Shown: positions 22,043 through 33,826, counted from the stretch's first letter. The stretch is DNA of 64,000 bases from Bretschneidera sinensis (GCA_023935145.1 CM043698.1:59806001-59870000); one strand, 5' to 3'. The notes: generated by a model from the sequence alone, not told the origin. Numbers and translations: made by a program.

Positions 22043-25000
22043 CTACGGGTGCTTAGCAAGGATTGACTCAACAACACCCTGAGCTATTGGGTGATAACAA
22101 TCACGAACCTCTGCAAACACCCTTTTGGCCAGAATCTTCTCTTCTTTCCCAGTGCCTTGTACAAGAGAAGTGTAGAGTGGGCAAAGGTACTTCATCCTCC
22201 CAACTTCCTTTAAAGTTTTCTCCACCTCACCATAGTAATCTCTGCACTTCGACGAAATTGCTAATTTGAGAAAATCCACTTTCACCTCGTAGTCCTTCGA
22301 TTCTGATAGCCTGTAGTGAGCATCCAAGTCTAAGACCTGCATAACCAACCAAACATTATAATAAGACCCAGCTAAACTCTTTTGAACTATTAGGGAAATT
22401 GATATTTTAAAATAGAACTAAACTTTGAAGAATGCATCAAGGGAAGAATCTTGAGTCTTACATGAGCTCAAATTAAAACTGAAATCAAACTTTCTAAAAC
22501 TGATGTCATGGGAGTCTTTCATTTATGAGGAAACAAAAGATAATTCTATCACCTTGACAACCAAAAGGAGGCTTGGCATATAGTGAAGCAATTATGTAAG
22601 TTGGGTAACAATCGACCTATGGGAGCAAGCCTCAAACTACATGAAGATAATGACATAAATATCCTCCCAAGCAAAGAAAAAGTATTTCAAGAAGAGAGCA
22701 AAAGGCCACATTTAGCCACCTGTATAGCTGTACCAACTCCACCTATGCATAAGGTTTCCTTAAAGTCGGTCAAATTCAAGTTCTAGCAAGCTAATAAACT
22801 TTTTTTAATAAGTGGCTAGCTGATAAAACTTATGGCAGTCAACACATCTATAAGAGCCGGGGTTTTGAGACTCCAAATTTTAACCAAATTTTACAACTTG
22901 ATCCAGCACCAAACACATTTTTCTCTTAAGATTAAAAGAAGAAAACAAATTAAGACAACCAAGAATATAAACTATTTCGAATTCATTGCCCATCCAATGA
23001 GGTGATCTGAAGGAATGAACCGAAAAGAATGATAGAGATGGGGAAGAACATGCTTGCTGCATATGCAAAGGTTTGTTAAAATATGGATCATAAACATGTA
23101 TTCTAGATATAGTTCCTAGGAGAAAAAACATAAAAACCAAGTGGCAAAACAAGGGGGGAAAAGTTAATTATCATGGAACTGCACAGTCAAGTTATCTTGA
23201 AAAAGCCAAAAAGGAAAATGCTGGAAAGAAACTCAGAAAAAAAAACACCACCTGAGAAGCTTGAACGGATTCGGGCAAGTTCTCTAAGTACAGCTCCCAC
23301 TCATGCCCTTGCCAATCAGCAACTTCATCCTTTCTTGGCATCCTCCCAAGCTTGAACTCACTTGCAAGTGACAGAATTTTTTTATATAATTTTGAGTTAG
23401 GTTGATAGGCATCTGGAGGAATACCAGTACCCTCAGTCCACAACTTCAAGTCAACCTGTTTCTCTATCCCAGGGACATTAGCTTTCAGAAACTCAAGAAA
23501 TGTGTGAGTATCAATTGATTTGAACTTGAAAGTGGCAATATATTTCTTGGTAAATTCATCGAATGCAGGCCTTCCAATCTAAAAATCCGAAAGTGAAACA
23601 CTGAAAGTCAAGAGTGTTGTTTAAAAAGGATATCTAAAATAAAAACATACAGTAATATACAACATACCTGGCGTTCAATGCGCCACAGAAATTGGAAACC
23701 TTTTTCATAAGGAACTTTGGAAAATAAATCATCAGGGTTCACACCTTCCTGATTGGTCTTGAGCTTCGTGGACTCCATATTGTCCTTAAACCTCTCCATT
23801 TCCTTGTTTAAACTCCTCCAACCAATACCAATATTCATTGCAGCTCTGTCCTCCCCTTGCACAACCTCAAGAATTCTCCTTTCCGCATATGTTGTAAAAC
23901 CCTATATCATAAATATAAAATTAACTCTGGAAAAGTAGGGAAATGCACATGTCTCTCTCTCCCCACAACACAGAGCCGACAATACGAATATCTACTTCAT
24001 AAACCACAAACTACCAAAAAATCAACACACCCTAAACTTCTTTGATGATCCCTTGTGCGTGCAAACACAAACACATCTTATAATCCCAAAGAATAATATC
24101 CATAGTCATTGGTAATATTTCCCATCATTTGACAGTTGACACAGAGATGACCTAAAAGTACCCTAAATTTTTTTAACATAACCATGAAAAGCTAAGGAAA
24201 TCCCAAAATTACAAAGTCGAAGAGCAGACCAACAGGTATGAACTTCTTAATTTTTTACTAGTGAGACCATTTATATTACAATAAAACCATCCACAAGTAT
24301 TTTTTTCAGTTTAATTATATGTAATGTGAAAAAAGGAATTAAAAGAAATGCCAGGCCTGATTCGGTACGTTCGTTCGGTCAACCACATACCTCATTCAAC
24401 CATAAATGCTCGTTGTTCTTGTTGGTAATCAAATTCCCAGTCCAACTATGCGCGAGCTCATGCGCCACAATCTGCGCTCCACTGGCGTCCCCCTTGATCA
24501 CGGTGGGCGTCAAGAACACCATCCTTGGGTTCTCCATCCCTCCGTACGGGAAGCTCGGCGGCATCACCAACAGATCGAACCTCTCCCACTCGTAGTCCCC
24601 GAACAATCTCTCGCCTTGCCTTATCAACTCCTCTGTCCCAGCGAACTCCCTCGCTGCCTCGTCCAGCAATCTCGCGTTAGCCGCCTCCGCATACACCCTC
24701 GTCCTGGGCCCCACCTCCCGGAACCCCAGCTCCCCGACTGCCAAAGCGAACAAGTACGGCGGCACCGGCTGGTCCATCGCGAACACCTCCACCACCCTTC
24801 CCTTCGCGCACCAGAGCGAATCGAAATCGGTATCGTTCCCCTCGGGGAGGGATAGCAGCTTTCCCTCCCGCGGGACCGGCGCTCTACGGTCCACCTGGGT
24901 GGCGGACATCACGGCTGAGAGAGAGCGCGGGATGTTCATGACAACATCGTACCGAATCCGCGCGGCAGGGGTGTCCTGGCAAGGCAAGACGGAGCGCGCG

Positions 25001-25401
25001 TGGATGGACTGGCATTGGGTATACACAAACGGCTGCGTTTTGGAGAATTTCTGGAGGGGAGAAAGCCACTGGAGAGCGGTGGAGGATGGTGAGGTGGAGT
25101 AGATGACGAGGAGGGAAGAGTGGTTGGAGAGCGAGACGCTGAGGAGGCAACCTCTGATTGGGTCGGGAGCGGAAGATGAGAGAGAAAAAGGTAGAGGGGT
25201 TTGGGTTTGGGGGTCGAGTACTCGGTGGATGGAAAGCGAGCGGGTGTCCAGGGAGAGTGGCCCCGTGTACGGGGAGGGGAGGGATAGGAGAGCGGAGGCG
25301 TGGATTGTGGAGGACGGAAAGTCCAAGTAGAGGGTGAGCGTGATGTGGGTGGTAAGTGGGTGAGTTGAATCGGTGAACGAGTGGGGGTCAATGGGTGCCA
25401 T
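22043..25401 (-). CDS. M1 zinc aminopeptidase, leukotriene A-4 hydrolase homologue
   Basis: Four exons join in phase to 621 residues: 25401-24391, 23901-23668, 23578-23252 and 22336-22043. The ATG at 25401 (MAPIDPHSF) is the first in-frame ATG; the frame is open up to 25590 but there begins only with TTG. The N-terminal beta domain is followed by the exopeptidase motif GGMEN (residues 287-291) and the zinc site HELAH (314-318) with the third ligand Glu337, which is the last codon of exon 1. The C-terminal helical LTA4H domain ends GVVESILAKHP. The enzyme removes N-terminal residues from peptides; the epoxide-hydrolase activity of animal LTA4H should not be assumed in plants. No signal or transit peptide is evident, so a cytosolic place is likely. 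Exon 1 is GC-rich against its surroundings. A broken partial copy lies downstream at 19085-21570. Confidence 0.95.
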
Positions 25402-25604
25402 TGAAGGATTGGGAAGTGCTTTAAATATGCTTACTGTTTGGGGATTTGGGGAAGTTGGAGGGTTGTAGAGATGGAAATGATGGCAATAGGTTGGGATGTT
25501 AAATAGGCTTTTGGGGTAAAGGGAACCTCCTGAGTGTGTGGAGAATTTGATTCTGTTATGGTGTTGTTTTAAATTTGGAGGGAAATTCAAAGCAAAGAAG
25601 TCTT

Positions 25605-25615
25605 TTTTATATAGA
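25605..25615 (-). promoter_or_regulatory. Likely TATA box of LTA4H-like gene
   Basis: The minus strand reads ctatataaaaa about 205 bp upstream of the ATG at 25401. A start site about 30 bp further on would fall near 25580, downstream of the alternative TTG, in agreement with the ATG at 25401 as the true start. Confidence 0.5.
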
Positions 25616-26302
25616 AAGCAAGAATTAGTATATTTTTAATTTTAATTTTTTATTTATTCACAAAAAAAGTATAAATGTTTATTTAAAAATGCAAAATGAA
25701 AAAAAGATAATTTTTAAAGTAAACAAATAACTATTTGTTATAGACATTTTTTTCTACCCAACATAACATGTGCATAAAAAATATAAATGTACAAGTGAAC
25801 AAATTTGAAAATTGAGAACATAAAATTATTAATGATGAAATTAAAAAACATGCTGAGAAATTTAAAATATTATGCTATTAAAATTGAAAAGTAATAAAAT
25901 TTAAAAATCAAGTACTGGTGGAAGCTCTAATTCTCTTCCTTTATAATTTATAATACAATATCATAAATTTAATTTATTAAAGTTAATGTTATTTGTTAAA
26001 GATATTATATTCTCTTTTTTTTTTTCTGTCTTTGTAGCTTTTTTTTAATTGAATTCTGTAAGGTTTAGAAACTAAGCTTTATATAGTCCACATATATAAT
26101 TTAAAATATTAAAACTACAAAGAAAAATGCCACATAAATTTAAATTTTTTTATTATTTTTAAAATATGTTCTCATAAATTTAATTTATTTGAGGTCTAAT
26201 TTGAGTCATTTTATAACCTAGTTTATTTATTTTTAATTTTATAAAATAAATTTTTAAATTTTCCCATGACGTGTAGATTGGGCTTATAATAGCTTTCATG
26301 AC
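25616..26302. other. AT-rich intergenic stretch
   Basis: Very AT-rich, with long A and T runs. No gene or element recognised. Confidence 0.5.
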
Positions 26303-27220
26303 CAGTGTTTTCAGAGGCGAGGGCGTTGGGCGAGACGTTTTGCCTCAATGAGGCGAGGCATAAGCCCCGAGGCGTTGGGGCGTAAGCCTTTTGAAACATT
26401 GGGGCGTTTTGATAAAATAATATTAATTAAATTATAAAATATTAAAAAATTGAAATAATATTAATTAATTAATTATCAATAAATTTTACTAACTTAAGAC
26501 TTATGAATGAATATTTATCAAAATATTTTTACAAAAATATCAAACAATTTGATGAAAATTTTAATAACATATGATATTATAGGTACATTATTATTTGTTG
26601 CATATGTATCCATTCAACATAGTGATTCCATTTGTAATGACATCCAATCAAAATGTTGAAAATTTAAAATTCTACCTAAAAGGCCGAAAATTTAGGTAGG
26701 TCTTTTGAATCTTTTGGGATGTTTTGACTTTTTAATAAAATAATATTAATTAATTAATTAGAATAGTAAAATAAAAATAATTTAATTTTTAATTAATTAA
26801 TTAATTTTTATCAAAATTTAATACGTTACTAACTCACTATAGTCTGATAATTATAATTTTATAAATATTAATATATATATATTTATATATAAATTATATG
26901 AAGTATAACTTATATTTCTATATTGTTGTAATTTGTAAGTGATTAATTAAATAGTTTGTAATTATTATTAAACTAGATAACATGTATTATATATTTATGA
27001 AGTATAATAATATCACATCTCCAGTGCTAGCTCAGTGGTAAGGTTTATGATTATGACATATTAGGTCTTGAGATCGAGCCGCACCATAGGAAAGAAGAAT
27101 TAGCAGTGGCTAACCAAAATGACCTCGTTTTGATGTTGCGATAAAAAAAAAAAAACGCCCCAATAATCACGCCCGTGGGCGCAACCCGGGCGCGCCCCAA
27201 GTTGGTTTTTTAAAATACCG
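26303..27220. mobile_element. Non-autonomous hAT-type element with 8-bp target duplication
   Basis: The 8-bp word TTCATGAC is present on both sides (26295-26302 and 27221-27228). Inside, the left end CAGTGTTTT and the inverted right end CGGTATTTT form short imperfect terminal inverted repeats. An 8-bp duplication and a CAGTG-type end are hAT hallmarks. Subterminal regions are G/C-rich (ggggcgtaagcc left; cgggcgcgcccc right) against an AT-rich centre. No transposase is present. A SINE-like insertion lies at 27019-27156. Confidence 0.75.
27019..27156 (+). mobile_element. tRNA-derived SINE
   Basis: An A-box-like word tagctcagtggt (27028-27039) is followed about 40 bp later by a degenerate B box (agatcgagcc, 27071-27080), a tRNA-unrelated segment and an A-run (about 27145-27156). 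This is the layout of plant tRNA-derived SINEs transcribed by RNA polymerase III. It is not a tRNA gene: the B box is damaged and no cloverleaf forms. It lies within the hAT-type element. Confidence 0.6.
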
Positions 27221-27605
27221 TTCATGACTACAAAAATGAAAAGTTCATCATTTTGGAAAAAAAAATTAATTTGATCTTATAAATTCTAATTTTTAATTGT
27301 TATTTATTTTAAATATGATCTTATAATAGGGATTGAACGTGATTAAAATTTTTAATATCACGCACATGCTTCACACGTATCAAAATATTTAATTTATTGA
27401 AAAAGAAAGATAATATTATATCACATGCTTTTAATATTTTATCATTAAAGGCATAATACTGCTTTTATAGATTCTTTTTCCAATAGATTCTTTTAAAGAC
27501 ATTTGTTCTCACTAAAATATGATCAACTTGTAAGGTGCATATTGATTTGGAATAAGTGAATAGCATTATTTATGCGATTAAGTGTATAGTGCGACTCATT
27601 AAAGA

Positions 27606-30600
27606 ATTTCATTGTTGTGACCATAAAAAGTAAAAGAACTACATAAATGCTTTAATGGAATCTTATCAAATGTTTCTTATGACCTCTAATCTTTTATGAA
27701 TGATTATATTCACACTAAGAAGATTCCATTAGAGATAATAAGAAACATGTGATTAGTTTATTTTTGTTAGATAATCATGAAATAAATAATGTGGGGTTCA
27801 TATATAAAGAGTATTATTTTTCGTAACTTATATATTATTTTTTTTGTAACAAAAAATTGTCAATAAATTTCATAACCAAGCATTTTTATATCGTAACTTA
27901 TATGTCATTTTTCTTAATAAAATACTATTATCGAATTTTGTAACCAATCTTCCATATTTTATAGCCAATGCCTTAATTTTCATAACCTAAATATTTTCAT
28001 AATTTAACTTTTATATTTCGTAACTTGTATATCATTTTCCGTACCCTAAAAAAATAACATCAAATTTCATAATGTTGATGTCATTCTTCGTAATTTATAC
28101 ATTATTTTTCGTAACAAAAAATGACACCGAATTTAATAATTTATTAAATAATTTCAATTTTAATTTAACTCTTATTATTTGAAATCACTTAAACATCGAT
28201 TAGCAAACAATGAATGCTTTTCGTTTCAAATCACGTGTCGACAGGAAAATGAAGTTATAATCCATTGTCAAATGGCAATCGATTGTGAATTTTGTTGTAT
28301 AGATTTCGGTTTAGAGAGAGACATATATATGAGTTTAGAGAGAGAGAATAACTTTTGACTTTAATGAGAGAAATATTTTTCATAGAATTCAAATTCTAAA
28401 GAGATAAAATCTCTTAAAAATTATTTTATGATTTTATTAATCTCACGTAATTTATTCCATGATTATCTTATCAATGTTATCTAGTTATGAAAAATGAAGA
28501 CCTAATTACGAAATTTGATTATCTAATTATAAAATTTTATATCTTGACGGTGTCATTCCGAAAAATATCTTTTCACCATTATAGTCGGACTCCAATATAT
28601 TTTCCGTTTGTAGTTGAAATTTCTTTGATAGTAAAATATTTGTTTAATGTCAAAAAAAAATCGAACCATCACATAAAACTAATTCTTGGTATTGTTTGCA
28701 ATTATTAATAGAGAAAGGTTAAAAACAAAAAAGAAATTGTACCAAAATATTTGGTTGAATCAATATTAATTTATGGTTTTAAGAGAAAATTCTCTGATCA
28801 TTTTTAAGATTCATATATAATATGTGTGGAAAAAGATTTATGATACTAAATAACACTTTTAATTTTAGTTTTGTTAGTTGGTATATTCATTTCTTATCTT
28901 AATTGTTTTTTTTTTCCTTTTTTGAAATGGTTCTTATCTCAATTGGTGAATAAGAAAGAAACAAGATGTGTTTGATCATATTTGGTTCATTTTGTTGATT
29001 TTGTAAGGCACTTATCAGACACACCAAAACATATTAGATCATAATAGATAGGAGCCCACACAATTGTGTGTGTCCCTATAATACATTTTTTTCTTCTTTA
29101 CTTCATTAATTGTGAACCCGTGCAAATGCACGGGAATTTTTTGTTCATAACAATGAATATAAAAATAACAAATAAATGATTTGTTTTTATTTTTTTGATA
29201 AGTAATAAATAATTTATTTTATCATTATAAATAAAAAAATTAATACAAATTAAATAGTTGATTTTTTTTGTTGGGAATATTATTGCAACGGTTAATATTG
29301 TTAAAACATTATAAAGAAAACTAAAATCAATTACATTGAAAATCGTATAAAAAACAAAGTTTATAATATATAAAATCTAAAATTGAGGACAATGAAGAAT
29401 ATAGCAATGATTTAGCGACAATCCAAATAAGCTTCAACATTTAATACACGAAAATTTTCCTTCATCAAAACTTTTGTTTATATATTTGAATAAATATCTA
29501 ATTGCTCTAAATTTTTTGTACTATTGATCCACCATAACTGTATTGAGAAGAACATAAGATCTATTATCGAGTCTAACGCTTCTTTTTTCAACAAATTTAC
29601 TGTATTTTTTTTTATCTATCTTTGTTACATTTTCTCTGCAAACCAATTCATGAGAGTTAAAGAGTGATTATACAATTTAAAACACCATATTTAAAATAGA
29701 TTAATATTATCTTATAATTTTGCTAGTAGTATGAATAATCTCCAAGATTTTGCAATTGACAATCCCTTTCAATATAAGTTTTTCTCTGCAATAATGAAAA
29801 CAATTAAAGTACGTATATTATATGGATATCAAAATCAACACAAACTTCAAAAAATATATATAAACATGACTATAAAAAATTAAAAGATGATAACCAAAAA
29901 ACCTTTCTTCTAGCAAGCTGCAATGCAGAGAAATACAAAATGAAAATAATGAAAGAAAAAGTCAAAACTTAAGTGAAATTAAAGACAAATTGATTATTGA
30001 GATAATTATATTTTATTTTAGATAATTATCAATATAAAAAAACTTATTATTTGTAGATAACATGAGATGGAGCTGAATTTCCGTTAGATAAAAACAAGAT
30101 TAAATTTAAATTGATCAAAATATTGATTACTTAATAACATAAATATAACAATTGTATATATAGAAAGGAATATGCATGCATAGAAATAAAGCTAAAATTA
30201 TCTTTTTTTTTTATATTTGAATCATATAAGTTAGATGCATATTTTTTTAATTAAGAAAACTGAATGAAAAAGTTTTTTCGATTTAAAAATTGAAATTTTG
30301 ATTTATTTGAAGTAAACTTTATTATTTCTAACTTGCTTATTATTACCGTAATTGACAAAAAAATCATTTTCATAGAGTTTTTTTCTAAATTATTGGACCC
30401 CACTTGATTGTACATCACTCATAATTTAGCTTTGTTAGCTGTTATATTCACTTCTTATCTCATTTGGTGAATAAGAAAGAAACAAGATATGTTTGATCAT
30501 ATTTGGTTCATCTTGTTGCTTTTGAAAGGTACTTAAGATAGACACACCAAAACATACGGGCCCACACAATTGTGTGTCCCTGTAATATTTTTTCTTCTTC

Positions 30601-30676
30601 CTTGCTTTATTCTTTTTCTTGCTAATACCTTTTTGCCACTTGGCAGCATTTCAATCTGCTATAAGAGTATAAGGTA
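27606..30676. repeat. 3-kb tandem duplication, copy 1
   Basis: It starts aatttcattgttgtgaccat and ends agtataaggtaaaa, directly followed by copy 2, which starts with the same words. The content is non-coding and AT-rich, with a degenerate repetition of tttcgtaacttatat words (about 27815-28110). A sub-block with caattgtgtgtgtcccta occurs twice inside the copy (about 28870-29090 and 30420-30590). Copy 1 is about 3.07 kb. Confidence 0.8.
29108..30420 (-). mobile_element. Possible non-autonomous Helitron, copy 1
   Basis: Read on the minus strand the segment ends with a perfect hairpin CCCGTGCAtttGCACGGG-type (29134-29117; 8-bp stem) followed about 10 bp later by the terminus. In copy 2 the corresponding terminus is CTAG followed by T, as expected for Helitrons. 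No Rep/helicase is present, and the 5' TC end was not fixed, so the right border is an estimate. Confidence 0.4.
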
Positions 30677-32408
30677 AAAATTTCATTGTTGTGACCATAA
30701 AAAATAAAAAGAACTACTAAATGCTTTAATGGAATCTTATCAAATGTTTCTTATGACCTCTAATCTCTTATTAATAAATATATTCACACTAAGAAGATTC
30801 CATTAGAGATGATAAGAAACATGCGAAGAGATTTTATTAAGAGCATTTATTGGTTCTTTTACTTGGTTACTTTTTTTCTTTGCACAAGGTCCTCTCAAAT
30901 CAATTAATTAAAGATGTCTATCTAAATTGGTATGATGCCAAAAAGATTTTCTTTTTTGGCATGATGCTGCCAAAAAATAAAATTTTGTAATTAAATAATA
31001 AATGTCGTAACACATATATCAAATTTCATAATAAAGCATTTATTTTTTTTAATTAGTTTATTTTGGTTAGATAATCATAAAATAAATTGTGTGGGGTTCA
31101 TATACACGGAATATCATTTTTCATAACTTATATATTATTTTTTCATAACAAAAAATTGTTAATAAATTTCATAACCAAGCATTTTTATATCATAACTTAT
31201 ATATCATTTTTCGTAATAAAATACCATTATCGAATGTTGTAACCAATTTTCATATTTTGTAATCAATACCTTAATTTTCGTAACCTGAATATTTTTCATA
31301 ATTTAACTTTTATATTTCGTAACTTGTATATCATTTTCTGTACCCGTAAAAAAATCAAATTTCATAATGTTGATCTCATTCTTCGTAATTTACACATTAT
31401 TTTTCGTAACAAAAAATGATACCAAATTTAATAAGTTATTAAATAATTTCAAATTTAATTTAACAAATATTATTTGAAATCACTTGAACATCGATTGGCA
31501 AACAATGAATGCTTTTCGTTTCAAATTACATGCTGATTGGAAAATGAAGTTATAATCCATTGTTAATTGGCAATTGATTGTGAATTTTGTTGTATATATT
31601 TCGGTTTAGAGAGAGACGCATAGATGAGTTTAGAGAGAGAGTGTGTGTGTGTGTGTGACTTTTGACTTTAATGAGAGAAATATTTTTCATGGAATTCGAA
31701 TTCTGAAGAGATAAAATCTCTTAAAAATTATTTTATGATATTATGAATCCCATAAAATTTATTCCATGACTATCTTATCAAAGTTATTGAAAAATGAAGG
31801 CTTAATTACAAAATTCAATTATTTAGTTACAAAATTTTATATCTTGGCGGTGTCATTTCGAAAAATGTCTTTTCACCATTATAGTGGGACTCTAATATAT
31901 TTTCCATTTGTAGTTGAAATTTCTTTGATAATAAAATATTTGTTTAAATGTCAAAAAAGAATTGAACAATCACATAAAACTAATTCTTAGGTATTGTTTG
32001 CAATTATTAACAGAGAAAGGTTAAAAACAAAAAAGAAATTGTACCAAAAAAATTTGGTTCAATCAATATTAATTTATGGTTTTAAGAGAAAATTCTCTAA
32101 TTAGTTTTAAGATTGATGCATAATATGTGTGGAAAAAGATTTATGATACTAAAAAAATATTATTAATTTTAGTTTGTTTAGTTGCTATATTCATTTCTTA
32201 TCTTTTTTTTTTTTTTTTTTTTTTTTTGAAGTGGTTCTTATCTCAATTGGTGAATAAGAAAGAAACAAGATATGTTTGATCATATTTGGTTTTGTCTTGT
32301 TGATTTTGTAAGGTACTTAGATACGACACACCAAAACATATTAGATCATACTAGATACGAGCCCACACAATTGTGTGTGTCCCTATAACATTTTTTTTCT
32401 TTTACTTC

Positions 32409-32442
32409 ACTAGTTGTGAACATGTGCAAATGCACTGAAATT
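32409..32442 (-). mobile_element. Helitron-like 3' terminus, copy 2
   Basis: The minus strand reads a decayed hairpin (cagtgcatttgcacatg), then ttcacaa and CTAGT (terminus at 32409). It corresponds to the intact hairpin at 29117-29134 in copy 1, where in turn the CTAGT is lost. Together the two copies define the end. Confidence 0.45.
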
Positions 32443-32870
32443 TTTTGTTCATAAAAACAAATACAAAGATAATAAATAAATAATTTATTTTATCTTTTTG
32501 ATAAGTAATAAATAATTTATTTTATCATTATAAATAAAAAAAATTAATGCATAATTAAATATGTTGACCCTCGCTCGTATTTTAATGATGGCAAAACACA
32601 ACTGTTATTTAACTAACATGTTTAAACTAAGTTGTATTAAGGATCAAACACATTCAACCAAGGAACAAAATGCAAAAACTCGAACCAAATCAAGTATCAA
32701 GTGAAGACTGAAGATCTAGTATAGGTCTTAAGGTTTAGAACCAATGTAAGTCTCACTCATACATTGTATTAGCTTGTTTAATGGCTCAAACACAAATGGT
32801 TTTTCTAAAACCATTAATTTTAAAATGTTTTTAAATGAAAAACAGAAGAAAAACTGGGTTGGAAGACAAC

Positions 32871-33135
32871 CCAGTCGACTGGGTACATATACCAGTCGAC
32901 TGGTATATGGGTCAGAAGGTACCCAGTCGACTGGATGAATTAACCCAGTCGACTGGTACTTTGACCAGTAATATCCCAGTCGACTGGATGAATCAACCCA
33001 GTCGACTGGCAAAATGGACAGAAAGTCCCCAGTCGACTGGATGATATATACCAGTCGACTGGATACCCAGAAGGTCTGAAAACGTATATTTTTCAAGTGA
33101 ACCCAGTCGACTGGTATCTCGACCCAGTCGACTGG
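32871..33135. promoter_or_regulatory. Array of ten CCAGTCGACTGG palindromes, 5' LTR
   Basis: Perfect 12-bp palindromes start at 32871, 32892, 32923, 32945, 32976, 32998, 33029, 33051, 33103 and 33124. Distances are 21, 31, 22, 31, 22, 31, 22, 52 and 21 bp. Spacers (9-10, 19 or 40 bp) differ in sequence while all palindromes are identical. Distances equal 2, 3 and 5 turns of B-DNA, so a bound dimer would always be on the same face. Each site carries a central CG and two symmetric CHG positions open to DNA methylation. The array ends 95 bp before the TATA box. Confidence 0.9.
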
Positions 33136-33230
33136 TAGTTCAAAAATATGACCGTTGGACTCCAAATCTGAACGTTTTAAAGTAAATCTTTTTCAAATTA
33201 AAGTCCAAAACGGCCATATTAATTGATTGC

Positions 33231-33238
33231 TATATAAA
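33231..33238 (+). promoter_or_regulatory. TATA box of 5' LTR
   Basis: tatataaa lies between the palindrome array and the transcribed hairpin region; transcription should start near 33260-33270. The same box is at 42235-42242 in the 3' LTR and at about 47920-47928 (minus) in the solo LTR, at a conserved distance from the palindrome array. Confidence 0.7.
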
Positions 33239-33457
33239 CCCACTCAGCAAAGCATTCAATAACAAGCAGCACATATTCAAAAAGAGTTGATCTCATATAA
33301 TCAAGTTTTTATACTCTTGAAACACAAAAAGCTTTGAAATAATCTTATTGAGCCATTTCTTCAAGCTTTACTTTGAAAGAGAGACATTTCTATTGTAATA
33401 AGCTTTCATTTGTTGTCTCTCTATCTTTTACTTTACACCATCTTTGTAAAGGGATTA

Positions 33458-33491
33458 CTTCCGAGAGGAAGGGGAAACTTCCGAAAGGAAG
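33458..33491 (+). ncRNA. Tandem GNRA-tetraloop hairpins in LTR leader RNA
   Basis: Two copies, cttccgagaggaag (33458-33471) and cttccgaaaggaag (33478-33491), each fold in RNA as a 5-bp stem CUUCC/GGAAG closed by GAGA or GAAA, both GNRA loops. The related solo LTR has four copies at exactly 21-bp intervals, with loops GAGA or GAAA only. They lie in the transcribed leader upstream of gag. A role in dimerisation or packaging is a guess. Confidence 0.55.
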
Positions 33492-33814
33492 GGGATTTTT
33501 TCGGTTTAAGCAATTCCTGTAAATTGCTTGTGTACGGTTTGTGTAACACCCGGCTAAGTTGTGCGACTAAGTTTTCTTAGTGGATTACTTCAAGGAGTTC
33601 CTTGAAGAGAGTGGACGTAGGGTCGGAACGAATCCGATATTGCCGAACCACTATAACTGTGTTTGCATCCTCTTTCCTTAAACTCTTTATTTACAGCTTT
33701 CTACTTGTATCAATTATTTGTTGCTTATCAGTTTTTATAAACTTGTATAAATTCCGCAAAAGTTTTTAAAAACCCAATTCACCCCCCTCTTGGGTTGAAA
33801 CCTCGAGCTACAAT

Positions 33815-33826
33815 TGGTATCAGAGC
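33815..33826 (+). other. Primer-binding site (initiator tRNA-Met)
   Basis: TGGTATCAGAGC lies two bases after the 5' LTR end and matches the usual copia primer-binding site complementary to the 3' end of initiator tRNA-Met. Confidence 0.9.

Larger units (their letters stand above)
32562..33812 (+). repeat. 5' LTR (1251 bp)
   Basis: It starts TGTTGACCCTCG and ends CTCGAGCTACA. It holds ten CCAGTCGACTGG palindromes (32871-33135), a TATA box (33231-33238), two GNRA-type hairpins in the transcribed part (33458-33491) and the conserved end caccccccttgggttgaaa-like segment. Open frames in it are products of the palindrome repeats, not genes. Confidence 0.95.

Noticed and set aside
24406..25330. Long open frames opposite exon 1 of the aminopeptidase
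   Set aside because: Antisense shadows of a GC-rich exon; no domains, and the minus-strand protein is clearly conserved.
25402..25590. Longer N-terminus of the aminopeptidase (63 more residues)
   Set aside because: The upstream frame begins with TTG, not ATG, and a TATA box at about 25610 places the transcript start near or after it. The conserved family start MAPIDPHSF is the first ATG.
27021..27095. tRNA gene
   Set aside because: A-box is good but the B box is degenerate, no cloverleaf forms, and an A-tail follows; a SINE explains it better.
32871..33135. CRISPR-like array (short repeats with variable spacers)
   Set aside because: Spacers are 9-40 bp and the repeat is a 12-bp palindrome in a plant LTR; no cas genes and a eukaryotic context.
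32728..33165. 145-residue minus-strand ORF (and a 69-residue plus-strand ORF) in the LTRs with PVDW/SRLG/QSTG repeats
   Set aside because: The palindrome reads as PVDW, QSTG or SRL depending on frame; it lies in LTR promoter DNA and is repeated in both LTRs. The apparent peptide repeats are a by-product of the DNA sites.
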